A DNA stretch of 64,000 nucleotides from DATGJX01 sp963830545 (GCA_963830545.1 CAWHMK010000001.1:558001-622000), one strand, 5' to 3'. Numbered from the stretch's first letter, positions 1 to 9,786 are shown. The notes: generated by a model from the letters alone, not told the origin. Translations and numbers: made by a program.

Positions 1-864
1 GCGGCCGATCATCGCAAACGTAGAATATGCCGCGGTCCACGCGCCCGCCAGCAGCGTACTGCGCAGAAGGCGACCGTTGACGAACAACAACTGCATGCGC
101 CGATCGGCGCGATCGTTGCCGGGCGCGCTGACGTAGCCGCGCAGCGCGCCTTGCAGCCCGCGCGCCGCTTCGGTGTTCAGCGGCATGAGCGTTTCCGCGG
201 CGGGCTTTCCAAACACCGTGTTCAGGCGCGCCGTTTCATCGGAGCTCGCGGGCAGCGTCCACACTTCCTTACCATCGTGATGCAGGGAAAACGTGATGCG
301 CGGATATGCGAGCGCGAACGTGGAGAGCCAGCCGGAAATGCGGTTGAACTCCGCACTCGGCGATCGCAGGTATTCGCGGCGCACCGGCACGTTCGCGAAG
401 AGATCGCGCGCGCGTACGGTGGTGCCGACGGGTGCGGGCGCGGGTTCCACGTCGCCTGCGCGTTCCGCGTGCGCGACGATCCGTGCGCCGATGTGCTCGT
501 GCGGTTGCCTCGAGACGATTTCCAGCTGTGCGACCGCTGCGATACTCGCGATTCCTTCACCGCGAAAGCCGAGCGAGTCGATCGATTCGAGGTCGCTTGC
601 AGCTGCCAGTTTGCTCGTCGCGTGACGGCGCACCGCGAGCGGCAAATCATCCGGCGCGATCCCGACGCCGTCGTCGACCACTTCGGCCAGCGCAACGCCG
701 CCGTCTTCCAACGACACGGCGATTCGCGTTGCCCCCGCATCGACGGCATTTTCGACGAGTTCCTTTACGACCGAGAGCGGACGTTCGATCACCTCGCCCG
801 CTGCGATCTGTCCGATCGTTTGCGGATCGAGCAGATGTATCGCGCTAATGCTGCCGCACTCCAT
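1..864 (-). CDS. mutL: DNA mismatch repair protein MutL (3' part beyond window)
   Basis: N-terminal GHKL ATPase part of MutL, which couples MutS mismatch recognition to strand incision or excision. Visible motifs are QIAAGEVIERP (about residues 19-29), ELVENAVDAG (35-44, Mg/ATP-binding Glu and Asn), DDGVGI (64-69) and GFRGEGIASI (99-108), in the spacing expected of MutL. The frame is open to the window edge, so the linker and dimerisation/endonuclease domain are not seen. The ATG at 864 lies inside the end of the preceding small gene (20-base overlap), which suggests translational coupling in a mutS-unknown-mutL operon. Identification is secure; only the C-terminus is unknown. Confidence 0.93.
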   Translation of the reverse strand, partial: MECGSISAIHLLDPQTIGQIAAGEVIERPLSVVKELVENAVDAGATRIAVSLEDGGVALAEVVDDGVGIAPDDLPLAVRRHATSKLAAASDLESIDSLGFRGEGIASIAAVAQLEIVSRQPHEHIGARIVAHAERAGDVEPAPAPVGTTVRARDLFANVPVRREYLRSPSAEFNRISGWLSTFALAYPRITFSLHHDGKEVWTLPASSDETARLNTVFGKPAAETLMPLNTEAARGLQGALRGYVSAPGNDRADRRMQLLFVNGRLLRSTLLAGAWTAAYSTFAMIGR

Positions 865-1363
865 TCTGGACGGCCCCCGCAACGCGCGCGGAAAGAGCAG
901 CGTCCGCCGCGTCCTGCGGATCCGAAACGAGTACGGCGAAGACCGTGCTTTGCATCTTGTCCTCGTACGCATCGCCGACTGCGATCTCGCCGGAAAGCAT
1001 CGCTTCGACGAACCCTTCGAGATCGGGTGCGTCGTTCGACGATGCAACGACGTCGTTGTAGCGAGTTTCCGTACCGCTCGTCCACGCATACGCGAACGTG
1101 TCGCACAGATTGCTCGCCTCTTCCGCGCGTTCGCCGTAGAATACGAAGGAACGCGCGCCGGCGTTCGGCACGAATTCCGTCCAATCGTCGAGCGCACCGT
1201 AAAGACGGTTCAGCAGCCAGCCCAATTCGTCGCTTTTCCATCCGTTTTTGAGCACGACCGCAGCGATCGAATACCCTTCAGGAGTGCGCGCCTTGCCGTC
1301 GTTCGGTTCGCCGGTAACGAAGATCTCGCGGCCATACGCGCTGCCGACGTGCCGGTAGCTCAT
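845..1363 (-). CDS. Uncharacterised protein encoded between mutS and mutL
   Basis: A 172-residue protein I do not recognise. Its ATG overlaps the mutS stop by 4 bases (ATGA) and its end overlaps the mutL start, so it is locked into the mismatch-repair operon. The sequence looks soluble and acidic, with no signal peptide or membrane segment. It begins MSYRHVGSAYGREIF and is rich in Asp, Glu and aromatic residues (for example DELGWLLNRLYGALDDW and GARSFVFYGERAEEASNLCD). Amino-acid usage and operon position make it a real gene. A role tied to mismatch repair is only a guess from context. Confidence 0.75.
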   Translation of the reverse strand: MSYRHVGSAYGREIFVTGEPNDGKARTPEGYSIAAVVLKNGWKSDELGWLLNRLYGALDDWTEFVPNAGARSFVFYGERAEEASNLCDTFAYAWTSGTETRYNDVVASSNDAPDLEGFVEAMLSGEIAVGDAYEDKMQSTVFAVLVSDPQDAADAALSARVAGAVQNGVRQH

Positions 1364-3838
1364 TCCGCGGCGAGAAAGGTCAGTTGCGAAGGCGGCGCGA
1401 CTTTGGGCAGTTTGCGTTTGAGCGGCACCTGCGCTTCCAAGTCCGCATGTCCGGAAAGCGCGTCCGCGATCTCTTGCGCGCGCTCGACGACCGCGTCCGG
1501 CAACCCCGCCATGCGCGCGACCTCGATGCCGAACGACCGCGACGAGCTTCCGGGAAGCACACGATGCGAAAACACCGGCGCTCCGTCGCGAACGGCGTTC
1601 TCGACGGCCGTAATGTGATAATTGGCCACGAGCTTCCAATGGTCGGCGAGCGAAACCAATTCGTGAAAGTGCGTGGCGAAGAGTACCATCGGCGAGTGCT
1701 CGTCCAAGCCGAGCAAGAACTCGCAGATCGCCTGCGCGATCGCAAGACCGTCGATCGTTCCCGTCCCGCGGCCGACCTCGTCGACCAGCAGCAGACTGCG
1801 GCGCGTGCAGCGCCGCAGGATGTTCGCCGCTTCCGCCATTTCCAAATAAAACGTCGATTGACCTGAAGCGAGATCGTCGCCCGCGCCGATGCGCGTGAAC
1901 ATGCGGTCGACGATGCCGAGTTGCGCCGATTTTGCCGGAATGAAGGAGCCGATTTGCGCCATGATCGTCAGCAGCGCCGCTTGGCGTAAATACGTCGATT
2001 TGCCGCCCATGTTCGGCCCGGTCAGCAAGATGAAGCGATGCGCACCGCCGCGCAGATGCAAATCGTTCGGCACGAAATGCGAGCGCAGCACGGCTTCCAT
2101 CACCGGGTGCCGCCCGTCGACGACGTCGGCGCCGCTTTCCTCAACGAACTGCGGACGCACGTAACCGCGTTCGGCGGCGCACTGCGAGAGCGAGGCGAGC
2201 ACGTCGAGCTCCGCGAGTGCCTGCGGCCGCCGCAAGCAGGTCGTCGATGCGTTGTCCGACGCGTTCGACCAGTGCGGCAAAGAGTTGTTCCTCCAAACGC
2301 TGCTGCCGCGATTGTGCGGTCGAAATCGCGATCTCGAGTTCTTTGAGTTCCGGCGTGATGTAGCGTTCACCGGTCGTCAGCGTTTGTTTGCGAACGTAGT
2401 CGGCAGGAACTTGCGAAACGAAACCCTTGCTCACTTCGATCGCATAGCCGAATGCGCTGGCGTACTTGACCTTCAACGATTTGATGCCGGTTCGTTCGCG
2501 CTCGCGTTCTTCCAGTTCGGAAAGTTTCGCGCGCGCATCCGTGCGCAGCGCCGTGCATTCGGCGAGTTCCGGGCTTGCTTCGGCGCGAATCACACCGCCG
2601 TCCGCGAGCTGCGCCGGCGGATCGTCGACGAGCGTCGCCTGCAGATCCGCGAGCAGTCCCTCGAAATCGGCAATCTGCGCGACGTGCGCCGCAAGCGCCT
2701 TGGGTGCAACTTGGCGCAGCGGCCGCACGATGTCGAGCGTCCGTCGCAGCGATGCGAGATCGCGCGGAAACGCGCGCTTGAACCGCACCTTCTGCGTGAT
2801 GCGTTCGAGATCGAAGCACCCGCGCAGCAGCTCCTGCATCGATTCGCGGCGTACGTGTTCGTCCATGAGCGCTTGAACGGCGTCCGCGCGCCGCGCGATG
2901 GCTTGCGGATCCACGAGCGGCGCGAGAATCCAGCGCGCGAGCATGCGAGAACCCATCGAAGTCGCGCATTTGTCGAGCGTCGCAAGCAGCGTCGCTTTCG
3001 GATTCGCGCCGAGCGCTTTGGTCAGTTCGAGATTCTTGCGCGTATTCGGATCGAGCGCGAGAAAGGTTTGATGCCGGTAGAATTGCGGCGCCGAAAGCGG
3101 CGTCTCCGAGGCAGCCACGCCCGTTCGTCTCACGAAGCCGACGAGTGCATCGAGCGCGCGGTGCATCGCCAGCGACTCGTCCAGCGAAAAGCCGTTCATA
3201 GGCGCGCGGCTGCGGCCGTTGACCGCGGCCAGCGCCGGTGCGGTCACGCGAGCGCCGATTGCATCCATCGCGCCCGATAGCGCCGCGCGCAAGTCCGCCG
3301 GCGCATCGGCAACCACTTCCGCGGGCGCAATGCGGCCGAGTTCCGCGAGCAGCTCGTCGTATGCGGCCTCACCCGTAAGCGCGGTCGCGGCGCAAAGCCC
3401 CGTCGAAACGTCGGCATACGCGAGCGCAAACGTGTCGTCGACCGCAGTCACCGCGGCGAGATAGTTGTTCTGCTTGCCGTCGAGCAGTTGATCTTCGATC
3501 AGCGTGCCGGGCGTGACGATGCGCACGACGTCGCGGCGCACGAGTTTATTCGCCTGCGGAAGTTCCAGTTGCTCCGCCAGCGCCACGATGAAGCGCTGCT
3601 GCACCAAGCGCGCGAGATATTGCGAGAGCGCGTGATGCGGAACGCCCGCCATGGCGACACGCTTGCCTGCGCCCGCTTCTTTTGAGGTGAGCGCAATCGA
3701 GAGCGCGCGCGCAATCGTCTCCGCGTCCTCTCCATAGGCCTCGTAGAAATCACCGACGCGCGAGAGCAGAATCGCTTCGGGATGACGTGCTTTCATTCCA
3801 AAGTACTGCTCGAGCATCGGTGAGTAGCCGGCACTCAC
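1360..3838 (-). CDS. mutS: DNA mismatch repair protein MutS, frame broken by one base near 2223-2227
   Basis: Mismatch-recognition ATPase. The N-terminal part has the mismatch-contacting motif RVGDFYEAYGEDA. The C-terminal part has Walker A TGPNMGGKST, Walker B LLLVDEVGRGTGTIDG and the MutS helix-turn-helix end. The two halves are in different frames. The upstream frame reads ...GQRIDDLLAAAA and the downstream frame ...QALAELDVLASL. Removing one base from GCGGC at 2223-2227 (+ strand) joins them as LLAAAQALAELD, the usual MutS wording. The start is taken as GTG 3838, just upstream of SPMLEQYFG; ATG 3817 is the alternative. With the frame restored the length is normal (about 825 residues). It is either a sequencing error or a true mutator allele. 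Confidence 0.9.
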
Positions 3839-3862
3839 GATGCGGCGGTTCGGCGGATTGCC

Positions 3863-3871
3863 TGTGGATAA
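3863..3871 (-). promoter_or_regulatory. Single perfect DnaA-box sequence
   Basis: The + strand reads tgtggataa, the exact complement of the consensus DnaA box TTATCCACA. It lies 25 bases upstream of the mutS start in the mutS/4075 divergent intergenic region. I found no second box nearby, so this is not evidence for a replication origin. It may be a regulatory DnaA site or chance. Confidence 0.3.
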
Positions 3872-3928
3872 CTTGTAGAGAGCCGGCCCGCTGCAACCTT
3901 TTGCGGTTTGACAGCCAGTTTCTAAACG

Positions 3929-3954
3929 GCTTGCTGGTTCACGAACCAGCAAGC
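3929..3954. repeat. Perfect 12-bp inverted repeat with 2-bp centre, operator-like
   Basis: GCTTGCTGGTTC (3929-3940), AC, then GAACCAGCAAGC (3943-3954) form a perfect palindrome in the region between the divergent mutS (starts 3838) and the HicB-like gene (starts 4075). No T-run follows on either side, so it does not look like an intrinsic terminator. The size and symmetry suit a dimeric repressor operator. The binding protein is unknown. Confidence 0.45.
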
Positions 3955-4074
3955 ATCCGCAGATTCGTTGAAAGAACGAAGCCTGGGCGTCTGGTCGTTT
4001 TCAAACCGACGCTGGGCCCGGTGCGTCCGAAAATGAGGACTAAATCTCGCTTACGGAAGGATGGTTACTTCATC

Positions 4075-4389
4075 ATGGGTCCGCTTCGCATTCGCGTTAC
4101 ACCGCTCGGGGAAGGGTATCTCGCGGAAAGTCGCGCGCCACTGGTTAGGGCGACGGGAGCCTCGCCGGACGAAGCCGCAGAAAAAGTTCGCCTGATGGCA
4201 ACCGAGGCGCTCGACGCCTTTGACTGCCGGGAGTACCCAAGCACGCTAATTGTGCGCATCGATGAGCGCAACCATTGCGCGATCGCCATGCAATCGATCC
4301 ACGAGCCGTTTTCGCTGGACGCGGCGGGTAAGGACTACGGATCCTGTTATTTCGATTCCGCGGGCAACGGAGGCCCCGCAATCGGCTGA
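4075..4389 (+). CDS. HicB-like small protein without a HicA partner
   Basis: A 104-residue soluble protein. The first half (IRVTPLGEGYLAESRAPLV, then GASPDEAAEKVRLMATEAL) has the strand-strand-helix pattern of the partial RNase-H fold of HicB antitoxins and HicB-like proteins. No HicA toxin (small dsRBD with a key His) precedes or follows it, and there is no clear C-terminal DNA-binding domain. An orphan HicB-fold protein is therefore the fairest call. The start is ATG 4075, 14 bases after a GGAAGG; ATG 4033 in the same frame would add 14 residues. It is convergent with the Crp-type gene, with 20 bases between stops. Confidence 0.6.
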   Translation: MGPLRIRVTPLGEGYLAESRAPLVRATGASPDEAAEKVRLMATEALDAFDCREYPSTLIVRIDERNHCAIAMQSIHEPFSLDAAGKDYGSCYFDSAGNGGPAIG

Positions 4390-4409
4390 GCGCCTACCGC
4401 CGCCGCGCG

Positions 4410-5236
4410 TTAAGAGACGTTTGCCCCGGTTGCTCCGTCGGTGCGGACGACTTGCATCGGCTCCGGCCCCGCTTGCGCCGCCGTCTTACGCGTGGAGTAT
4501 CCCATAATCGCTTTCCAGTCGTCGTCGATTGTTTCGTAACACTCACAGGTAGCGGATTCCAGACCGGTGCGCTTGCGAACGTTGATGTGGCCGCGCGCAT
4601 ACGAGATAAATCCGGCTTCTTGCAACGACGAGGCGGCAAGAGTGACACCGCCTCGCCGCACCCCCAGCATTTGACTCAAGAATTCTTGCGTCAAGAGCAG
4701 CAGATCGCCTTGCACGCGATCGTGCGCCATCAACAGCCAGCGCGCGCAGCGTTCGTTGGTGGGATGCAGGCTGTTGCACGCGGAGAGTGTGCGGTGGCCA
4801 TGAGCGTCGCCTGCGCATAACGAAGCGCAGTCTCTTTCAACTCGGGTTCGCTTTTGAGAGCGGCGCGAAACGCCTCGACGGGTGTACAAAGCGCGCCGTC
4901 CGGAACTTGCACGACCGTGCGCTGGTTCGACGTCGCCATGCCGAGCGCGACAACCAATCCGCTCATGCCCTCTTTGCCGATGATGCCGACCTCGGCCGTG
5001 TCGCCGTCCGACATCTCCAGGACGACTGAAAGAATGCCGCCGATTGGAAAGAGCACCTTATCGATGGGATCGTTCCGGTCGTACATGACGGTACCGAGTT
5101 TGAGCGAAACGGGAACGAGCGAGGCAAGCAGCGCCTCACGCGTATTGGGCGACAGGTGATCCAAAAACAGGTTGCCTGTGTAGGCAGTAGCCGAAGGGGC
5201 GCTTGACACCGAGAAACTCGCTTGAGCCAATCCCAT
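4410..5236 (-). CDS. Crp/Fnr-family transcription regulator, frame broken near 4784-4786
   Basis: The N-terminal cyclic-nucleotide-binding-type beta-roll (VLFPIGGILSVVLEMSDGD, then EVGIIGKEGMSGL) is followed by a winged-helix half (RWLLMAHDRVQGDLLLLTQ, MLGVRRGGVTLAAS). This is the common soil-bacterial Crp/Fnr subtype with a conserved CECY tail, also seen here. The halves sit in different frames. Adding one base at AG-T 4784-4786 (restoring AGCT on the + strand) gives ATAQLSACNSLHP, matching family wording. The nucleotide-contact residues of true cAMP receptors are not evident, so the ligand is unknown. It is divergent from the anti-sigma gene across about 260 bp in which I saw no clear promoter or repeat. 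Confidence 0.85.
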
Positions 5237-5497
5237 AGAAGACCGGCGAATTTTGCGCGTTCTCGGTAAGGGCCGGCCGCAAACTTATGAGAGTACGGGC
5301 CTGCCGCGCATGTGGGAATTGCGTCGAGTAACACATCGCTTTACCCAATCCATTGACGCATTCCCCTAAGTCTGGAATTCTTTTCGCGTTTGTGTACGAA
5401 ACCGAGCATTTGGGCATAAGGCCCGAACGAGCCGCCAATTCGGTGGGCGCAACGATACCGCGGTTTTTCGAGACCCGAGCCGCTTTAAGAAGGTCTT

Positions 5498-5989
5498 ATG
5501 GAGTGGCAGTTCCATTCACGGAATGCGCCGGATGCGCTTGCGGCCCGGCAGTCATTTATGGTTTTCTTACGCTGCGCATGTACTCCTGACTCCGACTGCG
5601 AGGCTGCCGAGGTGGTATTCGGAGAGCTCGTCACCAATGCGGTTCGTCACGCTCCTGGACCAATCGACATCAGGGTCCAATCGGACCTCAGCGGTCGCGT
5701 CATGCTCGATGTGTTCGATACCGGCCCCAGTTTCACGATTGAGCCATCGCTTCCGCCGGAAACGAGCGAGTCGGGTCGCGGCTTGTATATCACCGCGTGT
5801 CTGTGTCCACACGTCTCGGCAACCCCGACACCAACCGGGAACAAAGTTAGCGCCGTGTTGCCAGTGAATGCCAAGGCCGCCAAGTTGCATTTGGTTGAAA
5901 ACAATCGACAACCGGACGTCGTTCCCACATCGCCCAAAGCGGCACTCGATGCAGAGGATGCGGTCTCATTGGAAAGTTCCGCCGACTAG
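5498..5989 (+). CDS. RsbW/SpoIIAB-type anti-sigma factor ATPase
   Basis: A 163-residue HATPase_c protein of the serine-kinase anti-sigma kind. The N box is FGELVTNAVRHAPG (about residues 42-55). It is followed by a DTGP segment (G1-like, near residue 74) and SGRGLYIT (G2-like, near 92). A Pro/Ala-rich tail follows the ATPase core. It probably binds a sigma factor and phosphorylates an anti-anti-sigma partner, but neither is encoded nearby. AAGAAGG lies 5 bases upstream of ATG 5498, which supports this start. Confidence 0.82.
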   Translation: MEWQFHSRNAPDALAARQSFMVFLRCACTPDSDCEAAEVVFGELVTNAVRHAPGPIDIRVQSDLSGRVMLDVFDTGPSFTIEPSLPPETSESGRGLYITACLCPHVSATPTPTGNKVSAVLPVNAKAAKLHLVENNRQPDVVPTSPKAALDAEDAVSLESSAD

Positions 5990-6018
5990 TTTGACCGGTT
6001 CAGCCCAAGAACGCTCCC

Positions 6019-6309
6019 TCACGTTTGGAAGCGCTTGCGCACGATCCGAAATACGCCTGCGGTGATGACGCCGAATATGCACCACGCGGGAATTTCCAGC
6101 CACAGCAAGCCGGTGCAGTAGTGAAGAATCACGAGCGCTGCCGTTGCGCAAACCGGCGTAATCTTCCCCGCGAGATAGAGCCTCCGCGCTTCCGGAAGCG
6201 CAGTGTATTCCTCCGGACGATATCGATTCCACAGCCGCATCGTCGACCAATACTTGATCGATACCGCCGCGAGAAGCATTGCTAGCGCAAATATGGCCGC
6301 AGCGAGCAT
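6019..6309 (-). CDS. Small integral membrane protein of unknown function
   Basis: A 96-residue protein with three likely hydrophobic segments (about residues 2-20, 50-67 and 68-86). Between the first two is a charged loop containing RYRPEEYTALPEARR. It begins 2 bases after the miaB stop, so it is the last gene of a miaB transcript. I recognise no family. Confidence 0.65.
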   Translation of the reverse strand: MLAAAIFALAMLLAAVSIKYWSTMRLWNRYRPEEYTALPEARRLYLAGKITPVCATAALVILHYCTGLLWLEIPAWCIFGVITAGVFRIVRKRFQT

Positions 6310-6311
6310 GC

Positions 6312-7724
6312 TTAAAGCGAGAAGGCCAGCAGATCGATTGCCGGCCGATGCACCGGCGTGGAATCGCCGTCATAGCGCGCGGCGCGGCCGGCGATCGTCC
6401 CAGCGCTGCCCCAAACGAATGCTTCGTGCAATTCGACGTCGAGCCACGGCTCGCGCGCGTATTGCTTTTCATCGTAGTCCGGCGGCATCGGCGCGATAAT
6501 CGTCGCGTTGTCCGTGGTCTTGGCCGACAGTTTGCTGGCGTCTTTCTTCGATGGGCCCGCGATGAGTGCGCGCACGGTCGTGCCGATTTTCCGTTCGTGA
6601 TACGCGCGCGAAGCGAGGTTCTGCGCGTCGGCCAAGCGACGGAAGCGTTCGCTCGCAACGGCGGGATCGACCTGTTCCCAGCGCGCAGCCGGCGTTCCGC
6701 GCCGCTTCGAATAGATGAACATATACGCGTTCGCGAACAGGCCGGTCTTCACGTACTCCAACGTGGCCCGGAAATCGTCTTCCGTTTCACCGGGAAACCC
6801 GACGATGACGTCGGTCGTAATCGCCCAGCCGCGCAGATAGCGGTGGATGAGCGCCACCTTTTCCCGGTATTGCTCGATCGTGTACTTGCGGTTCATGCGG
6901 CGCAAGACCGGATCGCTCGCCGATTGCAGCGGCAGGTGCACGCGCGGATTCAGTTGCGTTAGGGCGGCCAGATCGCGAATGATTTTTTCGCTGAAATCCT
7001 TCGGGTGCGGTGAAATGAACGTCAGACGCTCGAGATTCGGCACCTCCGCGACGACGCGTTTGCACAAATCCCCGAAGTCGCTCCCGTCGGCTGGATCTTT
7101 ATACGCGTTTACCGTTTGGCCGACCAGCATGACTTCCCGAGCTCCGCCCGCGACGCGTTCGCGAACCTCCTCGACGATTTCGCGCGCCGGCCGGTGATCG
7201 AAGCGGCCGCGGACGTGCGGCACGATGCAGAACGTGCAGTAGTAGGAACACCCGCGCTGCACCGTAACGAAACCGCGCAGATGCGAAAACGCATCCGAGA
7301 CGCAATCCGCCGCACCGCCGAACGGCATGAGCAAAGCGCGTTCTTCGCTCAGGTCCGTATCTTCGAATTGCGGCCGCCACTGCGCGATGGCGTCGCCCAT
7401 TTGCATCAGCTCCGACGTGCCGAATACCGCGTCGACGTGCGGGACGATCTGCTGCATGCGATCGCGATCCTGTTCCGCAAGACATCCCATCACGACGAGC
7501 TTCAGCGCCGGGTCGGCTTGCTTGAGGACTTTGAAATGATTCATGCGGCCGTAGGCGCGCCGTTCGGCATTGTCGCGAACCGTGCAGGTGTTTAGCACGA
7601 CGACGTTGGCGTCTTCCGGGCGTTCGGCGACGGCGTAGCCTGCCGACGCGGCGCGATCCGCAATGTACTGCGAATCGGCCTCGTTCATTTGACAACCGAA
7701 CGTTTCGATGTAGATGCTCGCCAT
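6312..7724 (-). CDS. miaB: tRNA-2-methylthio-N6-dimethylallyladenosine synthase MiaB
   Basis: A 470-residue methylthiotransferase that adds the 2-methylthio group at A37 of tRNAs reading U-starting codons. The N-terminal UPF0004 domain carries three cluster cysteines (FGCQMNEAD, VVLNTCTVRDNAE, VVMGCLAEQD). The radical-SAM domain has CSYYCTFCIVPHVRG (CxxxCxxC). The C-terminus is TRAM-like, followed by a short extra tail. Full length and intact. It is divergent from der across about 100 bp. Confidence 0.96.
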   Translation of the reverse strand: MASIYIETFGCQMNEADSQYIADRAASAGYAVAERPEDANVVVLNTCTVRDNAERRAYGRMNHFKVLKQADPALKLVVMGCLAEQDRDRMQQIVPHVDAVFGTSELMQMGDAIAQWRPQFEDTDLSEERALLMPFGGAADCVSDAFSHLRGFVTVQRGCSYYCTFCIVPHVRGRFDHRPAREIVEEVRERVAGGAREVMLVGQTVNAYKDPADGSDFGDLCKRVVAEVPNLERLTFISPHPKDFSEKIIRDLAALTQLNPRVHLPLQSASDPVLRRMNRKYTIEQYREKVALIHRYLRGWAITTDVIVGFPGETEDDFRATLEYVKTGLFANAYMFIYSKRRGTPAARWEQVDPAVASERFRRLADAQNLASRAYHERKIGTTVRALIAGPSKKDASKLSAKTTDNATIIAPMPPDYDEKQYAREPWLDVELHEAFVWGSAGTIAGRAARYDGDSTPVHRPAIDLLAFSL

Positions 7725-7822
7725 GCTGTGCTTACGCCGTCTTGTTTCCGCGCGTCATGCGGGAATACCCCGGGGAGGCCGGAAACTCCCACGGCGTGCG
7801 GCCCGTAGAAACAGAAGGCGCA

Positions 7823-9172
7823 ATGCTGCGTCCGTCGAGCATCGCCATCGTCGGACGCCCGAACGTGGGAAAGAGCGCGCTTTTCAATCGCTTGATCGGG
7901 CAGCGCCTGGCCATCGTCGAGGACACGCCCGGCGTCACGCGAGATCGCTTGTACGGCTTATGCGAATGGCGCAGCCGAACGTTCAGTTTGGTCGACACGG
8001 CGGGCATCGATCCCGAGCAAGACAAGGAAGGCGATCACATCGCGGTTTCGACGCGCCGGCAGGCGGAAGCCGCCGCGCAGGAATCCGACGCAATCATCTT
8101 CGTGGTCGACGCCGCGTCCGGGCGCAATCCGCTCGACGAAGAAGTGGCTCGCATTTTGCGGCGCACGCGCAAACCCGTGTTGCTGGTTGCGAACAAGGCG
8201 GAGTCGCCATCTGCGGCAGTGTCGGTGTACGGCGAATTTTCTGCGCTCGGTTTCGGCGAGCCGATCGCCGTTTCCGCAATTCACGGCGAAGGCACCGGCG
8301 ATCTCTTGGATCGCGTCGTCGAACATCTGCCTGCGCACGCGCCGCCGCCGGATCTGCAGGGTGAGATCTCGCTCGCACTCGTCGGTCGTCCCAACGTCGG
8401 CAAGAGCTCGCTGCTCAATGCCCTCCTCGGCGAAGAGCGCGCCGTCGTTTCCGACGTCCCGGGCACGACGCGCGACGCCGTCGACACGATTTTTCAATTT
8501 CACGAGCACCGCGTACGTTTGATCGATACCGCGGGCATGCGCAAGAAGCCGCAACAGCACGGCGCAATCGAGTATTATTCGGCCCTGCGTTCGATATCGG
8601 CGATCAACCGCTGCGACGTCGCGCTGCTGCTCTTCGACGCGATGGTAGGACTGCAGAATCAAGAACGCCGCCTGGCCGGTATGATCCTGGAAGAACGCAA
8701 AGGCCTCATCATCGTCGGCAACAAATGGGATCTCGCGCGCGAGCAAGGCGAATACAGCCAAGGCGAACTCATCAACGTCATCTACGAACAGGTGCCGTTC
8801 GCGCGCTTCGCGCCGGTCACGTTCCTGTCGGCAAAGACGCGCCGGCGCCTGGGAAGCCTCATGCCTCTCGTCATGAAAGTGACGGACAACTTGGACCGGC
8901 ACGTGCCCACCGCGCAGCTCAATGCCGTCGTTCGCGATGCGACGCTGGCGCATCCCGCACCCGCCGCCGGCGGAAAGCCGTTCAAAATTTACTACTGCTC
9001 GCAGCCGGCCTCGCATCCGCCGCTCTTCGTTTTTCATTGCAACGATCCCGAGCTCGTGCAGACGTCGTACCGCCGGTTTCTCGAAAACGTCATCCGCCAG
9101 CATTTCGATTTCGAGGGCGTGCCGCTGACGCTCGAGTTTCGCGAACGATCGCGCGTGGAACTGGGCGAATGA
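7823..9172 (+). CDS. der: Ribosome-assembly GTPase Der (EngA)
   Basis: A 449-residue protein with two tandem G domains. The first has GRPNVGKSALFNRL and DTAG, with NKAE in the NKxD position. The second has GRPNVGKSSLLNALL, DTAGMRKK and NKWD. The C-terminal KH-like domain ends with the SHPPLFVFHCNDPELV segment typical of Der. It acts in 50S subunit maturation. The start is ATG 7823, preceded by AGAAGGCGC; an in-frame codon at 7742 would add 27 residues that are absent from the family. Its TGA overlaps the plsY ATG. Confidence 0.96.
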   Translation: MLRPSSIAIVGRPNVGKSALFNRLIGQRLAIVEDTPGVTRDRLYGLCEWRSRTFSLVDTAGIDPEQDKEGDHIAVSTRRQAEAAAQESDAIIFVVDAASGRNPLDEEVARILRRTRKPVLLVANKAESPSAAVSVYGEFSALGFGEPIAVSAIHGEGTGDLLDRVVEHLPAHAPPPDLQGEISLALVGRPNVGKSSLLNALLGEERAVVSDVPGTTRDAVDTIFQFHEHRVRLIDTAGMRKKPQQHGAIEYYSALRSISAINRCDVALLLFDAMVGLQNQERRLAGMILEERKGLIIVGNKWDLAREQGEYSQGELINVIYEQVPFARFAPVTFLSAKTRRRLGSLMPLVMKVTDNLDRHVPTAQLNAVVRDATLAHPAPAAGGKPFKIYYCSQPASHPPLFVFHCNDPELVQTSYRRFLENVIRQHFDFEGVPLTLEFRERSRVELGE

Positions 9173-9786
9173 ACGCCGGGCTCTCCGCGGGCGCGGCAAT
9201 CGGCGCGTTTCTGCTCGGTTCGATTCCGTTCGGCGTCGTCGTCTCGCGCTTGTTCTACCGCACGGATATTCGCAGTGCGGGCAGCGGCAACATCGGTGCG
9301 ATGAACGCGCTGCGAACCATCGGAAAAACCGGAGCGATCGCAGTGCTCGTTCTCGACGCGGCCAAAGGCGTCGTTCCGGCGCTGCTCGTGATGCTTCTGC
9401 TGCGCGACACGCATCTGGCGGCGATCGTTGCGGCGTGCGCGGTGCTCGGACACTGTTTCTCGCCGTGGCTGCATTTCAAAGGCGGAAAGGGCGTCGCCAC
9501 CTCGTTCGGCGCGCTTCTTGCGCTTTCGTGGCCGTCGGCACTGGCCTCGATCCTTGGATGGCTCGTGGGCGCGCTGTCGTCGACGTATTCCTCCGTGGGT
9601 TCGATACTCGCGCACATCGTCGCGCCGTTCGCGCTCTGGTACTTCACGCGCGATGCGTGGTTGACCGGCTACGGTGTTTTCGCGGCAATTCTCGTATTTT
9701 ACACGCATCGCGAAAACATCGCGCGAATTCGGGCAGGCCGCGAGAGCGGCATTCCGTTTCTGCGGCGGCAGCAGCGGCCGCAGTAG
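9169..9786 (+). CDS. plsY: Glycerol-3-phosphate acyltransferase PlsY
   Basis: A 205-residue membrane enzyme that moves the acyl group of acyl-phosphate to glycerol-3-phosphate, the first step of phospholipid synthesis. Family motifs are GSIPFGVVVSR, SAGSGNIGAMNA, HCFSPWLHFKGGKGVATSFG and the terminal HRENIARI (here YTHRENIARIRAGRE). Several hydrophobic helices are evident. The start overlaps the der stop as ATGA, so the two are co-translated. Confidence 0.95.
   Translation: MNAGLSAGAAIGAFLLGSIPFGVVVSRLFYRTDIRSAGSGNIGAMNALRTIGKTGAIAVLVLDAAKGVVPALLVMLLLRDTHLAAIVAACAVLGHCFSPWLHFKGGKGVATSFGALLALSWPSALASILGWLVGALSSTYSSVGSILAHIVAPFALWYFTRDAWLTGYGVFAAILVFYTHRENIARIRAGRESGIPFLRRQQRPQ

Noticed and set aside
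3863..3871. Replication origin at the DnaA box
   Set aside because: Only one box, no AT-rich unwinding region, no dnaA/dnaN nearby.
4075..4389. HicAB toxin-antitoxin system
   Set aside because: No HicA-like gene on either side; only a HicB-like fold is present.
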